Source: an uncultured Erythrobacter sp. (GTDB lineage: Bacteria > Pseudomonadota > Alphaproteobacteria > Sphingomonadales > Sphingomonadaceae). From it: 64,000 nt of DNA. The stretch lies in assembly GCA_947501215.1 (NCBI GenBank), contig CANMUS010000003.1, positions 124,001 to 188,000 of the forward strand, given 5' to 3'. A program made the position numbers and the translations under genes. Below are positions 16,926-25,780 of the stretch, piece by piece. Position 1 is the first letter of the stretch. Every line of letters starts with the position of its first letter. Below the pieces are notes generated by a model. It saw only the letters and a program-made list of their open reading frames with translations, was not told the origin of the DNA and did not search any database.

Positions 16926-16967
16926 AAGGGCGCCTCCTCTCTCCCGAAGGAAAGAGGAGACGCCCTT
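16926..16967 (-). terminator. Hairpin terminator downstream of the glycine-zipper gene
   Basis: The arms 16926-16940 and 16953-16967 pair over 15 positions with one mismatch around a 12-base loop. Read on the minus strand the stem is followed by TTATCGTTT, a modest U-tract. It sits 75 bases beyond the stop of the gene ending at 17042, with only the non-coding leader of the lipoprotein gene beyond it. Confidence 0.6.
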
Positions 16968-17041
16968 GGCGGCCCGTGATTGTTATCTTGGGTGCCGCCC
17001 TTCGCCCGTGGGTGGGCACGGACGAAAGCTGGGGTTTCGAT

Positions 17042-17560
17042 TTAGCCGCAGCGCGTGCTGGAGCGATCGATGGTCCGGCCGAGCAGCGCGCCTGCCGCGC
17101 CGCCGAGGATCGCGCCGAGCGTGCGATCGCCGCGACCAGCCACTTCATGACCGATCAGCGCGCCGACACCGGCACCGACCAACAGGCCCGTCGTGCCATT
17201 GTCACGGCGGCAGTAATACCGCCCGTCACGACCCCGCCAGATGCGGGTGTCGCGGCGGACCGGCTCGCCGTAATTGCGGTCGTAGCCCATGTAATAGGGT
17301 CGCGACTGGCGGTAATCTCGATAGTCGCGGCGATCGTTGGAATAGCCGCGGTCGCTGTAATAGGCGCGATCGCGACCGCGCTTCCAATGCTTGCGCTTCT
17401 TCTTGCCGTGCTCGTAAACCGTGGAGGCAGGCCCGTCGTAATAGACGGAGGCGTGCGCCGCCGGAGCAGCATGGGCGGCCGGCGCTGCGGAGGCCGGAAC
17501 GGCCAGAGTAAGGCCCGCTGCGGCCATGGCGAGTGCTGGAAGCTTGAACATATTTGCCAT
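17042..17560 (-). CDS. Glycine-zipper 2TM domain exported protein
   Basis: A 172-residue protein with a signal peptide (cleavage near ASA-APA), a basic Tyr/Arg/Asp-rich middle (repeated YRDYR and DRGYS patterns), and a C-terminal glycine zipper: GLLVGAGVGALIGHEVAG and GAILGGAAGALLG. Such zippers form tight helix hairpins in or at membranes and are common in small envelope proteins of sphingomonads. The exact role is unknown. The start at 17560 is chosen for the signal peptide. The 173 bases to rarD must hold both divergent promoters; none is obvious. Confidence 0.75.
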   Translation of the reverse strand: MANMFKLPALAMAAAGLTLAVPASAAPAAHAAPAAHASVYYDGPASTVYEHGKKKRKHWKRGRDRAYYSDRGYSNDRRDYRDYRQSRPYYMGYDRNYGEPVRRDTRIWRGRDGRYYCRRDNGTTGLLVGAGVGALIGHEVAGRGDRTLGAILGGAAGALLGRTIDRSSTRCG

Positions 17561-17733
17561 CGTATTCGTCCCTTTTGATCTTGTATTGGCCCTGTGATGT
17601 TCAGCTTTAGACCTGCCAACCTGAACCGAATGCAACCGCGCCGTCAGATTCGAAATTTGCGACGAACCGACTGTCTCGTATCGGCGAGATGAAGCTTGCC
17701 GCGCCGATTTCGCGCGCCTAGCGCCGCTGCAGG

Positions 17734-18636
17734 ATGACCCAAGCCGCTTCACAAACAGACAGGACCGGCCTCGGCGCTGCCGTCGGCGCCTATGTCATCT
17801 GGGGCTTCCTGCCGCTCTACCTGATTCTCGTCAGCAGAGTGCCGCCGTTCGAATTCGTCGGCTGGCGCATCATCTGGACGCTGCCGCTGTGCCTGCTGAT
17901 CGTCGCCTATCGCAAGCAGGGCGGCGAAGTCCGCCTGGCCTTGGTGGATCGCAAAACCCTCGCCCTGCTCCTGCTCAGCGCGACGCTGATCGCGATCAAC
18001 TGGGTGGTTTATGTCTGGGCGATCCAGAACGGACAGGTCTACGCTGCAAGCCTCGGCTATTACATCAACCCGCTGGTAAACGTGCTGCTCGGCACGCTGC
18101 TGCTCGGCGAGCGCCTGTCGCGGCTGCAATGGGTTGCAGTGGCGATCGCCGGAATCGGCGTTTCGCTGCTGCTGACAGGTGCGCTGACGACCCTCTGGAT
18201 CAGCCTGACGCTGGCCATGAGCTTCGGCACCTACGGCCTCATCCGCAAGCAGGTGCCGGTCGGATCGCTGCCCGGTCTCACCATCGAATCGGCGATCCTG
18301 CTCGTCCCGGCCCTCGGCGTCGCATGGTATTACGCGCAGAGTCCGGCGGGTTCGTCATTCGTGCAGGACATCGGCCTCAGCCTCGCGATCATGCTCGGCG
18401 GCGCGCTGACGGCCTTCCCGTTGCTGCTATTTGCCATCGCCGCACGCAAGCTGCCCTACTCGACGCTCGGCTTCATTCAGTTCCTTGCGCCGAGCATCGT
18501 CTTTATTTTGGGGCTAACGGTCTTCGGCGAAGAGCTGAACTACGCCCAGGCGGCCTGCTTCGCCTGCATCTGGGCAGCGGCGGCGATCTTCGTCTGGGAC
18601 TTGTGGTCGCGCTCTAGGAGGCCAGCCGCCAACTGA
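17734..18636 (+). CDS. rarD: EamA-family permease RarD
   Basis: A 300-residue membrane protein with ten predicted helices in two EamA repeats. [21 protein letters not shown]-type sequence at the start and [32 protein letters not shown] are hallmarks of RarD, named for chloramphenicol sensitivity. It is thought to export small metabolites; the substrate is not known. The 3' end overlaps the convergent pyrC by 23 bases. Confidence 0.9.
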   Translation: MTQAASQTDRTGLGAAVGAYVIWGFLPLYLILVSRVPPFEFVGWRIIWTLPLCLLIVAYRKQGGEVRLALVDRKTLALLLLSATLIAINWVVYVWAIQNGQVYAASLGYYINPLVNVLLGTLLLGERLSRLQWVAVAIAGIGVSLLLTGALTTLWISLTLAMSFGTYGLIRKQVPVGSLPGLTIESAILLVPALGVAWYYAQSPAGSSFVQDIGLSLAIMLGGALTAFPLLLFAIAARKLPYSTLGFIQFLAPSIVFILGLTVFGEELNYAQAACFACIWAAAAIFVWDLWSRSRRPAAN

Positions 18637-19651
18637 GCGTTTCACCAGCGTGGAACGGCACGATCTCCGCCGTACCGCCAGCGACCGATGCCGGAACCTC
18701 CTGCGCGATCTTCTCAAGCGTTACCGTGCCTTCATTGAGCGGCAGGCCGTAAAAGCGCGGTCCGTTCTCCGATGCGAAAGCCTCGAAACGATCGAGCGCG
18801 CCCTCTTCGTCGAACACGGTGACATAGCTCTCAAGCGCATGCGGCGCGTTGAAGATGCCTGCGCAGCCGCAATCGCTCTCCTTGTCGTGGCGATGGTGCG
18901 GTGCACTGTCGGTGCCGAGGAAATACTTTGCCGACCCGCCGGTCGCGGCCTTGCGCAAGGCCAGACGGTGCTCCTCGCGCTTGGCGACGGGCAGGCAATA
19001 CATATGCGGCCTGATCCCGCCGACGAGGATGTCGTTGCGATTGATGTGCAGATGCTGCGGCGTGATAGTCGCCGCGATATTCGCGCCGGAAGCGTCGATA
19101 AATTCGATCGCCTGCCGCGTCGTGATGTGTTCGAAGATCACCTTGAGTTCGGGTAGGCGCGTCACGAGAGGTTGAAGCACGCGCTCGATGAACACCGCCT
19201 CGCGGTCGAAGATGTCGATCTCCGCGTGGGTGACCTCGCCATGGACGCACAGCGGCATCCCGATCTCGTCCATGCGCTCCAGCACACCGCTGATGTTGGC
19301 GACATCGGTTACGCCATGGGCAGAGTTTGTGGTAGCGCCTGCGGGGTAGAGCTTGGCCGCCGTCAGCACACCGTCGGCGAAGCCAGCCGCAAGATCGTCG
19401 GCATCGCTCTCGTCGGTCAGATACGCCGTCATCAGCGGTGTGAACTCCGCGCCTTGCGGCACGGCATCCAAGATCCGCTCGCGATAAGCAGCGGCGAGAG
19501 CGCTGGTGGTTACCGGCGGCGAGAGGTTCGGCATCACGATGGCGCGGGCGAACTGCCGCGCGGTATGCGGCACCACGGCGCGCATGGACTCGCCGTCGCG
19601 GAAATGCAGGTGCCAGTCGTCGGGCCGGCGGATGTTCAGTCTCTGGGTCAT
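18614..19651 (-). CDS. pyrC: Dihydroorotase, class II
   Basis: A 345-residue zinc enzyme that closes N-carbamoyl-L-aspartate to dihydroorotate in pyrimidine synthesis. His14 and His16 in DWHLHFRDG and the carboxylated Lys100 in [13 protein letters not shown] hold the two zinc ions. VHGEVT and FEHITT give further metal ligands, and FLGTDSAPH the catalytic Asp. Length and sequence fit the E. coli-type homodimer. It is followed by no other pyr gene; pyrE is at 37.4 kb. The patatin gene lies 16 bases upstream on the same strand, so the two could be co-transcribed. Confidence 0.96.
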   Translation of the reverse strand: MTQRLNIRRPDDWHLHFRDGESMRAVVPHTARQFARAIVMPNLSPPVTTSALAAAYRERILDAVPQGAEFTPLMTAYLTDESDADDLAAGFADGVLTAAKLYPAGATTNSAHGVTDVANISGVLERMDEIGMPLCVHGEVTHAEIDIFDREAVFIERVLQPLVTRLPELKVIFEHITTRQAIEFIDASGANIAATITPQHLHINRNDILVGGIRPHMYCLPVAKREEHRLALRKAATGGSAKYFLGTDSAPHHRHDKESDCGCAGIFNAPHALESYVTVFDEEGALDRFEAFASENGPRFYGLPLNEGTVTLEKIAQEVPASVAGGTAEIVPFHAGETLSWRLAS

Positions 19652-19667
19652 CGCGCGCGCCTTAGCT

Positions 19668-20486
19668 TCACTGCCCGCGATCTGCCAGCCATTGCCGCGC
19701 GTCCGCTTCGCCTTGCTCCCAGGTCCGGGTGACCTTGCTCGCATCGGAAAAATCGATCTTGTCCGCCGCCACCTCGCGGGTCGGCTGGATGTAGGTGCAG
19801 CGATCGGTCTGCGGGAGATTTCCGTAGATGCTGGTCATCAGCACGAGCGTTTTCCCATGGTCGTCTTTCGGCAAAGGCGCCTTGTCGAGCATGCCGCCGT
19901 CGAGCACCCGGTCCCCCTCCCATTCCGGCACATCGAAGACGGGCGGGATGGTCGCCGCGGCGCAGATCAGATCGACGAGTTTGCCGTCGCGCGCGGCCTG
20001 GCGCGCATCGACACACAGTTCGCCCAGTCCCGCCCGGCGCGGCAAGATCAGGTGCGGGGTCGATCGCACAGCCTGATCGAGCTTGTACAAGATTCCATAG
20101 AAAACCGCGCTCATCCGGGCCGACAGATGTTTGGGCGGGCGTGACAGCGACACTTCGTATTCGGGTCCTTCGGCGATTGCCTCGATCGCGGCGCCGTCCA
20201 AGGTCGTCTCGATTACGGCGCGGTAGATTTCCTGGTGCGGCGTGAAATTGCTGCGCCTGCGGTCGTAATTCGCATCGTTGATGCGGAATGCCTCGCTCAT
20301 CAGCATCTTAAGATCCCGCTCGCGGCCGCCGATCCACGCAGCGGCGCTCAGTGCGCCGCCCGACGCGCCACTAACCCGCTTCGGAGCCAATTCCGCCTTG
20401 TCTCCCAGACCCGACAGGAAACCGCCATGCCAGAAGCAACGGATGCCACCACCGGAGAAGACCAATTGCTCGATGTCGCTGAACAT
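19668..20486 (-). CDS. Patatin-like phospholipase family protein
   Basis: With the start at 20486 the protein has 272 residues. [12 protein letters not shown] (11-22) forms the oxyanion hole, GASGG puts the nucleophile at Ser42, and [12 protein letters not shown] holds the catalytic Asp of the Ser-Asp dyad. Patatins hydrolyse acyl chains of lipids. There is no signal peptide, so it acts in the cytoplasm or at the inner membrane. Upstream starts at 20510 (ATG) or 20537 (GTG) are possible, the last overlapping the divergent ygfZ start. Confidence 0.85.
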   Translation of the reverse strand: MFSDIEQLVFSGGGIRCFWHGGFLSGLGDKAELAPKRVSGASGGALSAAAWIGGRERDLKMLMSEAFRINDANYDRRRSNFTPHQEIYRAVIETTLDGAAIEAIAEGPEYEVSLSRPPKHLSARMSAVFYGILYKLDQAVRSTPHLILPRRAGLGELCVDARQAARDGKLVDLICAAATIPPVFDVPEWEGDRVLDGGMLDKAPLPKDDHGKTLVLMTSIYGNLPQTDRCTYIQPTREVAADKIDFSDASKVTRTWEQGEADARQWLADRGQ

Positions 20487-20524
20487 GGCTTTGCCTATGG
20501 GCGGTCGCATCCTATCTGTCACCC

Positions 20525-21265
20525 ATGACTGCGACACGATTGTTCGAGCGGGCGGTGATCCGCCTTTCGCCCCGCGATGCCGAGGAGGATGTTGTCGGTT
20601 TCCTGCAAGGTCTGGTCACCAACGATGTGGCAGGCCGTCTGCCCGTTTATGCGGGGCTGCTGACACCGCAGGGCAAGACGATGTTCGATTTCCTCGTCTG
20701 GCCGGGCTCGAAAGGCGAGCTGCTGATCGATTGCGAGGCCGAAGCGGCGGAGGAGCTTTCGAAGCGCCTTTCGCTCTATCGCCTGCGCCGTGCGATCGAC
20801 ATCGAGGTCGATCCTGCGGTCGGTGTGCATTGGCAGCGCGAGATGGGCGACGGCGGAGCGGCCGATCCCAGACTCGGCGCGCTGGGACAGCGCTGGCTCT
20901 CGCCGGTCGGCGATGACGACGAAGCCGCCGATGGAGCGTGGCGCGCGCACCGGCTGTCGCTTGGTGTTCCCGAAGGGCGCGCGGAACTGGGCGACATCCT
21001 CTGGCTCGAAACCAATGCGGTGGAGCTGCACGGCGTGAGCTTCAACAAGGGCTGCTATATCGGTCAGGAGAACACTGCGCGGATGAACTGGCGCAGCAAG
21101 GTCAACCGCCGGCTGGCGGTCGTTCCGCTCGAGTTATCGGAGGAGAAGCGGCGCAAGGTGGCTTATGAAGACCTCGAGCTTGCGGTCGATCACCTGCGGC
21201 TCGATGCGATCGACACAGATCGCGCGCCGGACTGGATGAAGCCGGGGCTTACTGCGGCAGATTGA
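20525..21265 (+). CDS. ygfZ: YgfZ/GcvT-family folate-binding Fe-S repair protein
   Basis: A 246-residue protein with the YgfZ signature NKGCYIGQE (Lys175, Cys177, Glu182) and the N-terminal FLQGLVTNDV block. YgfZ and mitochondrial IBA57 bind tetrahydrofolate and help build or repair [4Fe-4S] clusters in enzymes such as radical-SAM proteins. It is divergent from the patatin gene. Its 3' end overlaps the convergent TetR gene by 17 bases. Confidence 0.92.
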   Translation: MTATRLFERAVIRLSPRDAEEDVVGFLQGLVTNDVAGRLPVYAGLLTPQGKTMFDFLVWPGSKGELLIDCEAEAAEELSKRLSLYRLRRAIDIEVDPAVGVHWQREMGDGGAADPRLGALGQRWLSPVGDDDEAADGAWRAHRLSLGVPEGRAELGDILWLETNAVELHGVSFNKGCYIGQENTARMNWRSKVNRRLAVVPLELSEEKRRKVAYEDLELAVDHLRLDAIDTDRAPDWMKPGLTAAD

Positions 21266-21848
21266 GCGCCGCGATCGAGTTGACCAGCATCCGCTCCGCC
21301 CGGTCGCGCGCGGCAGTCTCGGGCAAGCCGAGCGAGCGCGAGAGCGCGCTGCCGATCAGCGCATCGCCCATCGCCATCAGGACCAGCGCCAGCGTTTCCT
21401 CGTGAACCTGCATCGGGTGGCCGCCATGCTCGGCCTCCTCGGGAGCGATTTCGTCGACGAGATTGTGGATTGTCTCGACGATAGGCGTCAGCGCATCCTC
21501 GTTGCCGGTGAGGATCATCCAGCTAGCCAGCGCGCCCGCCCCTTCCTTGTCGAAAGCATCGAAAGCGAGATCGACCACTTCGCGAGGAGAGCCAAGACCG
21601 GCGCGGCTGGCGCGTACGGCGTCTATGATCGTGTCACACACTGTCCCGGCAAGATGCCCGGCAAGCGCCTTTTGCAGGCCTGCCGCCGAGCCGAAGTGAT
21701 GAAGCAGGTTCGCATGTGTGCGCCCGATCCGCGCGGCGACGGCCTTGAGCGTCACCGCCTGAGGCCCCGCTTCGATCAACAGTGCCCTTGCCGCTTCGAG
21801 CGCCGCGAGGCGGGATTCTTCGGGGGAAAGTCTCTTGCGCGTGGCCAT
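21249..21848 (-). CDS. TetR-family transcriptional regulator
   Basis: A 199-residue repressor. The N-terminal helix-turn-helix spans about residues 10-58 (LKAVAARIGRTHANLLHHFGSAAGLQKAL). The C-terminal ligand domain is helical and has no named match. The ATG at 21848 (MATRKRLSP) is preferred over an upstream start. It is divergent from the COG3687 hydrolase gene, and a long palindrome in front of that gene is a likely operator, so it probably represses the hydrolase and perhaps itself. Confidence 0.88.
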   Translation of the reverse strand: MATRKRLSPEESRLAALEAARALLIEAGPQAVTLKAVAARIGRTHANLLHHFGSAAGLQKALAGHLAGTVCDTIIDAVRASRAGLGSPREVVDLAFDAFDKEGAGALASWMILTGNEDALTPIVETIHNLVDEIAPEEAEHGGHPMQVHEETLALVLMAMGDALIGSALSRSLGLPETAARDRAERMLVNSIAALNLPQ

Positions 21849-21904
21849 GCGATGAAGCGTTAACCCAAAGCGGCGAGCGCGCATAGCCGTTTACCGATCG
21901 TTAT

Positions 21905-21943
21905 TGACACCAATGTAAGCAAGCACTACTTACATCAATGTCA
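21905..21943 (+). promoter_or_regulatory. 39-bp palindromic operator over the promoter of the COG3687 hydrolase
   Basis: The palindrome is centred at 21924. The outer arms are TGACA/TGTCA and the inner arms ATGTAAG (21913-21919)/CTTACAT (21929-21935). Twelve of fifteen positions pair in each arm, around a 9-base centre. A -35-like TTGACA at 21904-21909 sits inside the left arm. The right edge is 20 bases from the hydrolase ATG, so bound protein would block transcription. The divergent TetR regulator is the obvious candidate. Confidence 0.7.
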
Positions 21944-21963
21944 GTTAACCCCGGAGCCTTCCG

Positions 21964-22842
21964 ATGAATGCCCCCGTCACCATCGATACCGATACCCGCA
22001 CTTCCGCCCCGACACCGGATGACCTCACCCTCACCGTTCGCGACGAGCGTTTCAATCGCGACACAACGCCGCGCCGCTGGTGGGCGGGCGATGCGTTCGG
22101 TACGGCGTGGCACAATGCCCTGTCGGCCACCTTCCCGCGTGGCGAGGCGTTCTTCATCGAAGCCGTTAAGGCGCATCGCGACGGGGCTGATCCGAAGCTC
22201 GCGGAAGAAATCCGCGCCTTCGTGAAGCAGGAAATCAACCACACGCGCGAACACATTGCCTTCAACCGTCTCGCCGAAGACCACGGCTATGACATCAAGG
22301 CGATCGACAAGCGCGTGGGCGAGATGCTCGCGCTGACCAAGGATCGCCCGGTCATCGTCAACCTCGCCGCGACCATGGCCCTGGAGCACTACACTGCGAT
22401 GATGGCGCAGGAATTCCTCGCCAATCCGAACCACTTCAAGGATGCCGATCCGGAAGTGCGCGCAATGTGGGAATGGCACTCGGTCGAGGAGATCGAGCAC
22501 AAGGGCGTCGCCTTCGACACCTGGAACCACGCGACCCGTGACTGGACGCCGTTCCGTCGCTGGAAACTGCGGAGCCTGATGATGCTGATCGTCAGCTTCA
22601 ACTTCTTCCGCAACCGCTGGACCGACACGCTGGAGCTGCTGGCGCAGGACGGCATCACCGGCTGGAAGGCCAAGTGGGGCCTGTTCAAGTACCTCACCGT
22701 GAAGCCGGGCGTCGTGCGCCGTATCTTCCCGGCGTGGCTGAGCTACTTCAAGCCGGGCTTTCACCCATGGGATCACGATGATCGCCACCTGATCGGCAAG
22801 TACGAGGGCGAATTCGAAGCGGCGCTGATGCCTGCCGAATAA
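21964..22842 (+). CDS. Metal-dependent hydrolase, COG3687 (Metal_hydrol) family
   Basis: A 292-residue protein. Ferritin-like metal motifs are visible: Glu61 in RGEAFF, EINHTREH (Glu90, His93, His97), ALEHYTA (Glu141, His142) and WHSVEEIEHKG (His172, Glu175/176, His179). The pattern of two ExxH pairs suggests a di-iron site, though the family is annotated only as a predicted hydrolase. Many members sit beside TetR regulators, as here. It is monocistronic, with an operator in front and a strong terminator behind. Confidence 0.85.
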   Translation: MNAPVTIDTDTRTSAPTPDDLTLTVRDERFNRDTTPRRWWAGDAFGTAWHNALSATFPRGEAFFIEAVKAHRDGADPKLAEEIRAFVKQEINHTREHIAFNRLAEDHGYDIKAIDKRVGEMLALTKDRPVIVNLAATMALEHYTAMMAQEFLANPNHFKDADPEVRAMWEWHSVEEIEHKGVAFDTWNHATRDWTPFRRWKLRSLMMLIVSFNFFRNRWTDTLELLAQDGITGWKAKWGLFKYLTVKPGVVRRIFPAWLSYFKPGFHPWDHDDRHLIGKYEGEFEAALMPAE

Positions 22843-22862
22843 GTCTCACGAAGCGAAAGAAG

Positions 22863-22892
22863 AAAGGCCCCGCAAGCGATTGCGGGGCCTTT
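22863..22892. terminator. Strong bidirectional terminator
   Basis: AAAGGCCCCGCAA, a GCGA tetraloop and TTGCGGGGCCTTT form a perfect 13-bp stem with A-run and T-run flanks on both strands. It separates the convergent hydrolase (stop 22842) and GNAT (stop 22901) genes and can serve both. Confidence 0.92.
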
Positions 22893-22900
22893 CGTTTGGG

Positions 22901-23440
22901 TCACGCGGCTTTTGGAGCTGCGACCTCGTCCGCTGCGAGATCGAGCGTGAAAAGCACGCAGTCGACATCCTCGCCGCGCGCGCAGCTGTGCCGCGGCGCC
23001 ACCTTGCCGGTGGGACGGAAACCGATCTTGCGAAGGACCCGACCGGACGCCGGATTGTCGGTGAAATGTCCTGCCTCGAGCCGATCGTAACCGAGCGACT
23101 TCGCCACTTCGATCACGCCGCGCGCAGCTTCGGTGGCGAAGCCCTGGCCCCAATAAGGCCGCGCGATCCAGTAGCCGAGTTCGACGCCGCTTTGCGTCTC
23201 GCCTAATCCGGCACCACCAATGATCGTCGACCCATGACTACCGGGCAGCGTCAGGAGGAAGCTCGGCATTTTGCTATCCTGTGCGCGCATGACGAACTGG
23301 CGGGCGTGTTCGGGGAGATAGGGCCACGGTGCGCGCGCGAGGTTGCGGACGACGCCCTCGTCGGCAATCCCGCCGAACAAAGCTTCTGCATCTTCGGGCC
23401 AGGCAGGCCGCAACAGCAGCCTCTCGGTAACATGGAACAT
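22901..23440 (-). CDS. GNAT-family N-acetyltransferase (RimJ/RimL-like)
   Basis: A 179-residue acetyltransferase. MFHVTERLLLRPAWPEDAEAL is a typical RimJ-type opening, and the acetyl-CoA loop is YWGQGFATEAARGVIEVAKSLG. NPASGRVLRKIGFRPTG follows, the conserved asparagine-containing C-terminal helix of this group. Members acetylate N-terminal amines of ribosomal proteins or small molecules; the substrate here is unknown. The start at 23440 gives the canonical N-terminus. The 217 bases upstream hold its promoter and the rpmA hairpin. Confidence 0.85.
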   Translation of the reverse strand: MFHVTERLLLRPAWPEDAEALFGGIADEGVVRNLARAPWPYLPEHARQFVMRAQDSKMPSFLLTLPGSHGSTIIGGAGLGETQSGVELGYWIARPYWGQGFATEAARGVIEVAKSLGYDRLEAGHFTDNPASGRVLRKIGFRPTGKVAPRHSCARGEDVDCVLFTLDLAADEVAAPKAA

Positions 23441-23541
23441 CGGTATTCTCCCTATATCCACGCTCCGGGCTCCTAGGCCGGACGCGTGACAGTTGCGTGG
23501 CGGCGAAAGGATATTTCGCCAGACTGAGAGGGAGAAACGAC

Positions 23542-23591
23542 AAGAGGGAGACGGACCCCCTGAATTCACAGGAAAGTCCCATCTCCCTCTT
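23542..23591 (-). terminator. Hairpin terminator of the rplU-rpmA transcript
   Basis: AAGAGGGAGACGGAC (23542-23556) and GTCCCATCTCCCTCTT (23576-23591) pair almost fully around a 19-base loop. Read on the minus strand the stem is followed by GTCGTTTCT. It is 67 bases past the rpmA stop. The T-run is weak, so the call rests mainly on stem strength and position. Confidence 0.55.
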
Positions 23592-23657
23592 CGGTGGCCG
23601 GTGATTATCCCGGCTGGGACCGTCCCGTCTGGACGATCCCGTTATCGGAGCGTCCGA

Positions 23658-23927
23658 TTATTCGGCGGCTTCCGCCAGCATGTCGACCGAGACGAATTTG
23701 CGGTCGAGTTTGCCCTTGTGGAAGCGCACAATACCGTCGGTAAGGGCGAACAGCGTGTGGTCCTTGCCCATGCCGACATTGGTGCCCGGATAGAACTTAG
23801 TGCCGCGCTGGCGCACGATGATGTTGCCGGCGACGACGTTCTCGCTGCCGAACTTCTTCACACCGAGGCGACGACCGGCTGAGTCGCGACCGTTGCGCGA
23901 TGAACCGCCTGCTTTCTTATGTGCCAT
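23658..23927 (-). CDS. rpmA: 50S ribosomal protein L27
   Basis: An 89-residue protein beginning [16 protein letters not shown], the flexible N-terminal arm that reaches the peptidyl-transferase centre, followed by [27 protein letters not shown]-type core sequence. The start is unprocessed, without the Firmicute N-terminal extension. It follows rplU by 12 bases in the usual L21-L27 operon. Confidence 0.98.
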   Translation of the reverse strand: MAHKKAGGSSRNGRDSAGRRLGVKKFGSENVVAGNIIVRQRGTKFYPGTNVGMGKDHTLFALTDGIVRFHKGKLDRKFVSVDMLAEAAE

Positions 23928-23939
23928 CGTCCGTAATCC

Positions 23940-24389
23940 TTACTTCTTATCTTCGGTCTTCTTGGCGGCGGCCTTCTTCGGCGCTGCCTTCTTCGGCGCT
24001 GCCTTCTTCTCGGCCTTCGGCGCATCGTCCGTCTTGGCTTCGGCCTTCGGAGCCGATTCCTTCTTCGGCGCAGCCTTACTCTCGGCCTTCGAATCGCCGA
24101 CGGCGGTGATGCGCAGAAGGGTCATCTGCTGGCGATGGCCGTTCTTGCGGCGATAATTGTGGCGGCGGCGCTTCTTGAAGACGATCACCTTCTCGCTCTT
24201 TGCCTGGGCGATGATTTCCGCGGACACGGTCACCTTGCCGGCGTCTTCGAGCTTTTCACCTTCACCGGCGAGCAGGACGTCGCCCAGCGTGATGGTGTCA
24301 CCGGCTTCGCCAGCCAGCTTTTCAACGGCGATCTTGTCTCCGGCGGCAACCCGGTATTGCTTGCCGCCCGTGCGCACTACTGCGAACAT
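23940..24389 (-). CDS. rplU: 50S ribosomal protein L21 with long Ala/Lys-rich C-terminal tail
   Basis: Residues 1-98 are a normal L21 ([14 protein letters not shown] start, [17 protein letters not shown] rRNA-binding loop). Residues 99-149 form a tail of alternating Ala, Pro, Lys and Glu with AAPKK repeats, absent from the E. coli protein of 103 residues but known in many sphingomonads. The tail is likely disordered. It is first in the rplU-rpmA operon. Confidence 0.98.
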   Translation of the reverse strand: MFAVVRTGGKQYRVAAGDKIAVEKLAGEAGDTITLGDVLLAGEGEKLEDAGKVTVSAEIIAQAKSEKVIVFKKRRRHNYRRKNGHRQQMTLLRITAVGDSKAESKAAPKKESAPKAEAKTDDAPKAEKKAAPKKAAPKKAAAKKTEDKK

Positions 24390-24484
24390 GGTGGTTATCT
24401 CTCAATCAATTAGCTTTGCCGCATCCTTGCGAATATACGGCGCACCCGTCAGGCCGCCGATTGGCAGCCCCGGAAAGAAGCGTG

Positions 24485-24513
24485 CCGTTAGGCGAATGGC
24501 GGGCCCAAGTCAA
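24485..24513 (-). promoter_or_regulatory. Candidate promoter of rplU-rpmA
   Basis: On the minus strand TTGACT (24508-24513) and TAACGG (24485-24490) are separated by 17 bases. The -35 matches sigma-70 consensus at five of six positions; the -10 is weak. The untranslated leader to the rplU ATG would be about 90 bases. A 9-bp hairpin (AGCGAGGAT/ATCCTCGCT, 24521-24544) lies just upstream. Confidence 0.5.
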
Positions 24514-24578
24514 CGGCCAGAGCGAGGATTTTTGCATCCTCGCTGGCGACTTTCGGCCTGCATGATATGGAGTGGGCG

Positions 24579-25097
24579 ATGACGTATCGCAAGCTCTCTC
24601 TCGCCGCCTGCCCTGCGCTCCTGATGGTCGGATGCGCGACTCCGGCCGATAGCGATTACCCGTCGCTTGCCGTCCGGGACATCGAGCGGGCTGAAGGACA
24701 ATTCGATGTCGGCCCCCCGCAGACAATCGATGTGCCCGCAGTGGAGACACCGCTCAGCGGCCCGCTCCCCGAACAGCTTGCAACTCTCGTCGCCCGGGCG
24801 ACCGAAGCCCATCGCGCCTTCACGAGCGCCCTGCCCACAGCCGAGCGCCGGGTGGCGGCAGCTTCGGGCGCCGCGATCGGCAGCGATAGCTGGGCCGCCG
24901 CACAGGTCGCCCTCGCTGATCTCGATTCGAGCCGGAGCCTGGCCTCGGTGCCGCTGGGCGATCTCGACATATTGTACGCCGCAGCATCGGTGCAGGCAGA
25001 CGACACGGCAGCGATCGAAGCCGCGCGCTCTCAGGTCATCGCACTAGTCGCGGAAGAGGACGCAGCGCTGGAGCGACTGCGCGCGCGCGTTCGATGA
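24579..25097 (+). CDS. Hypothetical lipoprotein coupled to an FNR-type regulator gene
   Basis: A 172-residue protein I cannot assign. MTYRKLSLAACPALLMVGC is a lipoprotein signal with lipid-carrying Cys19. The mature part is Ala-rich and helical, without Cys, and has heptad-like spacing from about residue 60 to the end. The ATG at 24579 is preferred to 24567 for the signal peptide. Its stop overlaps the next start as ATGA (25094-25097), so it is translated together with the FNR-type regulator. Confidence 0.75.
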   Translation: MTYRKLSLAACPALLMVGCATPADSDYPSLAVRDIERAEGQFDVGPPQTIDVPAVETPLSGPLPEQLATLVARATEAHRAFTSALPTAERRVAAASGAAIGSDSWAAAQVALADLDSSRSLASVPLGDLDILYAAASVQADDTAAIEAARSQVIALVAEEDAALERLRARVR

Positions 25098-25774
25098 GCC
25101 TCGCCTGCGCGACATGTCCGGTGCGCGATCGCGCGGCCTGTGCTGTGCTCGACGAGGCTGAACGGGACGAGCTGGCGAAAGCCGGGCGCACGCGCAAACT
25201 GGCAAAGGGCGAGGCTCTGTTTTCGGCAGGCCTGAGCGATGCGGCTTGCGCCACGCTGGTCAGCGGCGCCCTGAAGATCACCTCGACGGACAGCGAGGGC
25301 CGCGAGCGCATCCTGTCGCTGGTGCATCCCAGCGGCTTTGTTGGCGAGTTGTTCGGACCTTACGTCCAGCACGATGTCGTGGCGCTGGGCGAAAGCGAGG
25401 TTTGCGTGTTCTCCGGCCCTTCCCTCGAGCGGGCGATCGAGCGGTACCCGCGGCTCGGCACGGCGCTTTTGCGGCGCGCGCAGGAGGATCTCTATGCCAG
25501 CCGCGAATTGCTGTCGCTGACTGGGAATGCCTCGGCCGAACGCCGCGTCGCGGGCGCGATCCTGTCGCTGGCCCGATCGGCGAGCGATTCGCCTTGTCAT
25601 CCGGCGCGGCGTTTCGACCTGCCGCTTTCACGAAGCGAGCTTGCCGATATGCTGGGCTTGACCATCGAAACTGTTAGCCGGACGCTTACCCGCTTCGAAC
25701 GCGCCGGAGCGATCCGACGCGACGGAAAACGCGGGATCGAATTGCTCGACCCCGCGCTCCTCCCCGACACCTGA
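25094..25774 (+). CDS. fnr: Crp/Fnr-family oxygen-responsive regulator (FnrL/FnrN-like)
   Basis: A 226-residue regulator. N-terminal Cys5, Cys8 and Cys16 form the CX2CX7C pattern of alphaproteobacterial FnrN/FnrL, and Cys104 is the fourth ligand candidate for an oxygen-labile [4Fe-4S] cluster. The cyclic-nucleotide-like fold spans about 25-140. The DNA-recognition helix IETVSRTLTRFE has Glu192, Ser195 and Arg196, the residues that read TTGAT half-sites. A perfect FNR box occurs at 26257-26270, in front of the neighbouring convergent gene. Confidence 0.88.
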   Translation: MSLACATCPVRDRAACAVLDEAERDELAKAGRTRKLAKGEALFSAGLSDAACATLVSGALKITSTDSEGRERILSLVHPSGFVGELFGPYVQHDVVALGESEVCVFSGPSLERAIERYPRLGTALLRRAQEDLYASRELLSLTGNASAERRVAGAILSLARSASDSPCHPARRFDLPLSRSELADMLGLTIETVSRTLTRFERAGAIRRDGKRGIELLDPALLPDT

Positions 25775-25780
25775 CTTCGA

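Noticed and set aside
23592-23657. Possible repeat family with CCGTCCCGTCTGGACGATCCCG-like sequence after rpmA
   Set aside because: I found only this one copy in the window and the pairing is short; it may just extend the terminator region.
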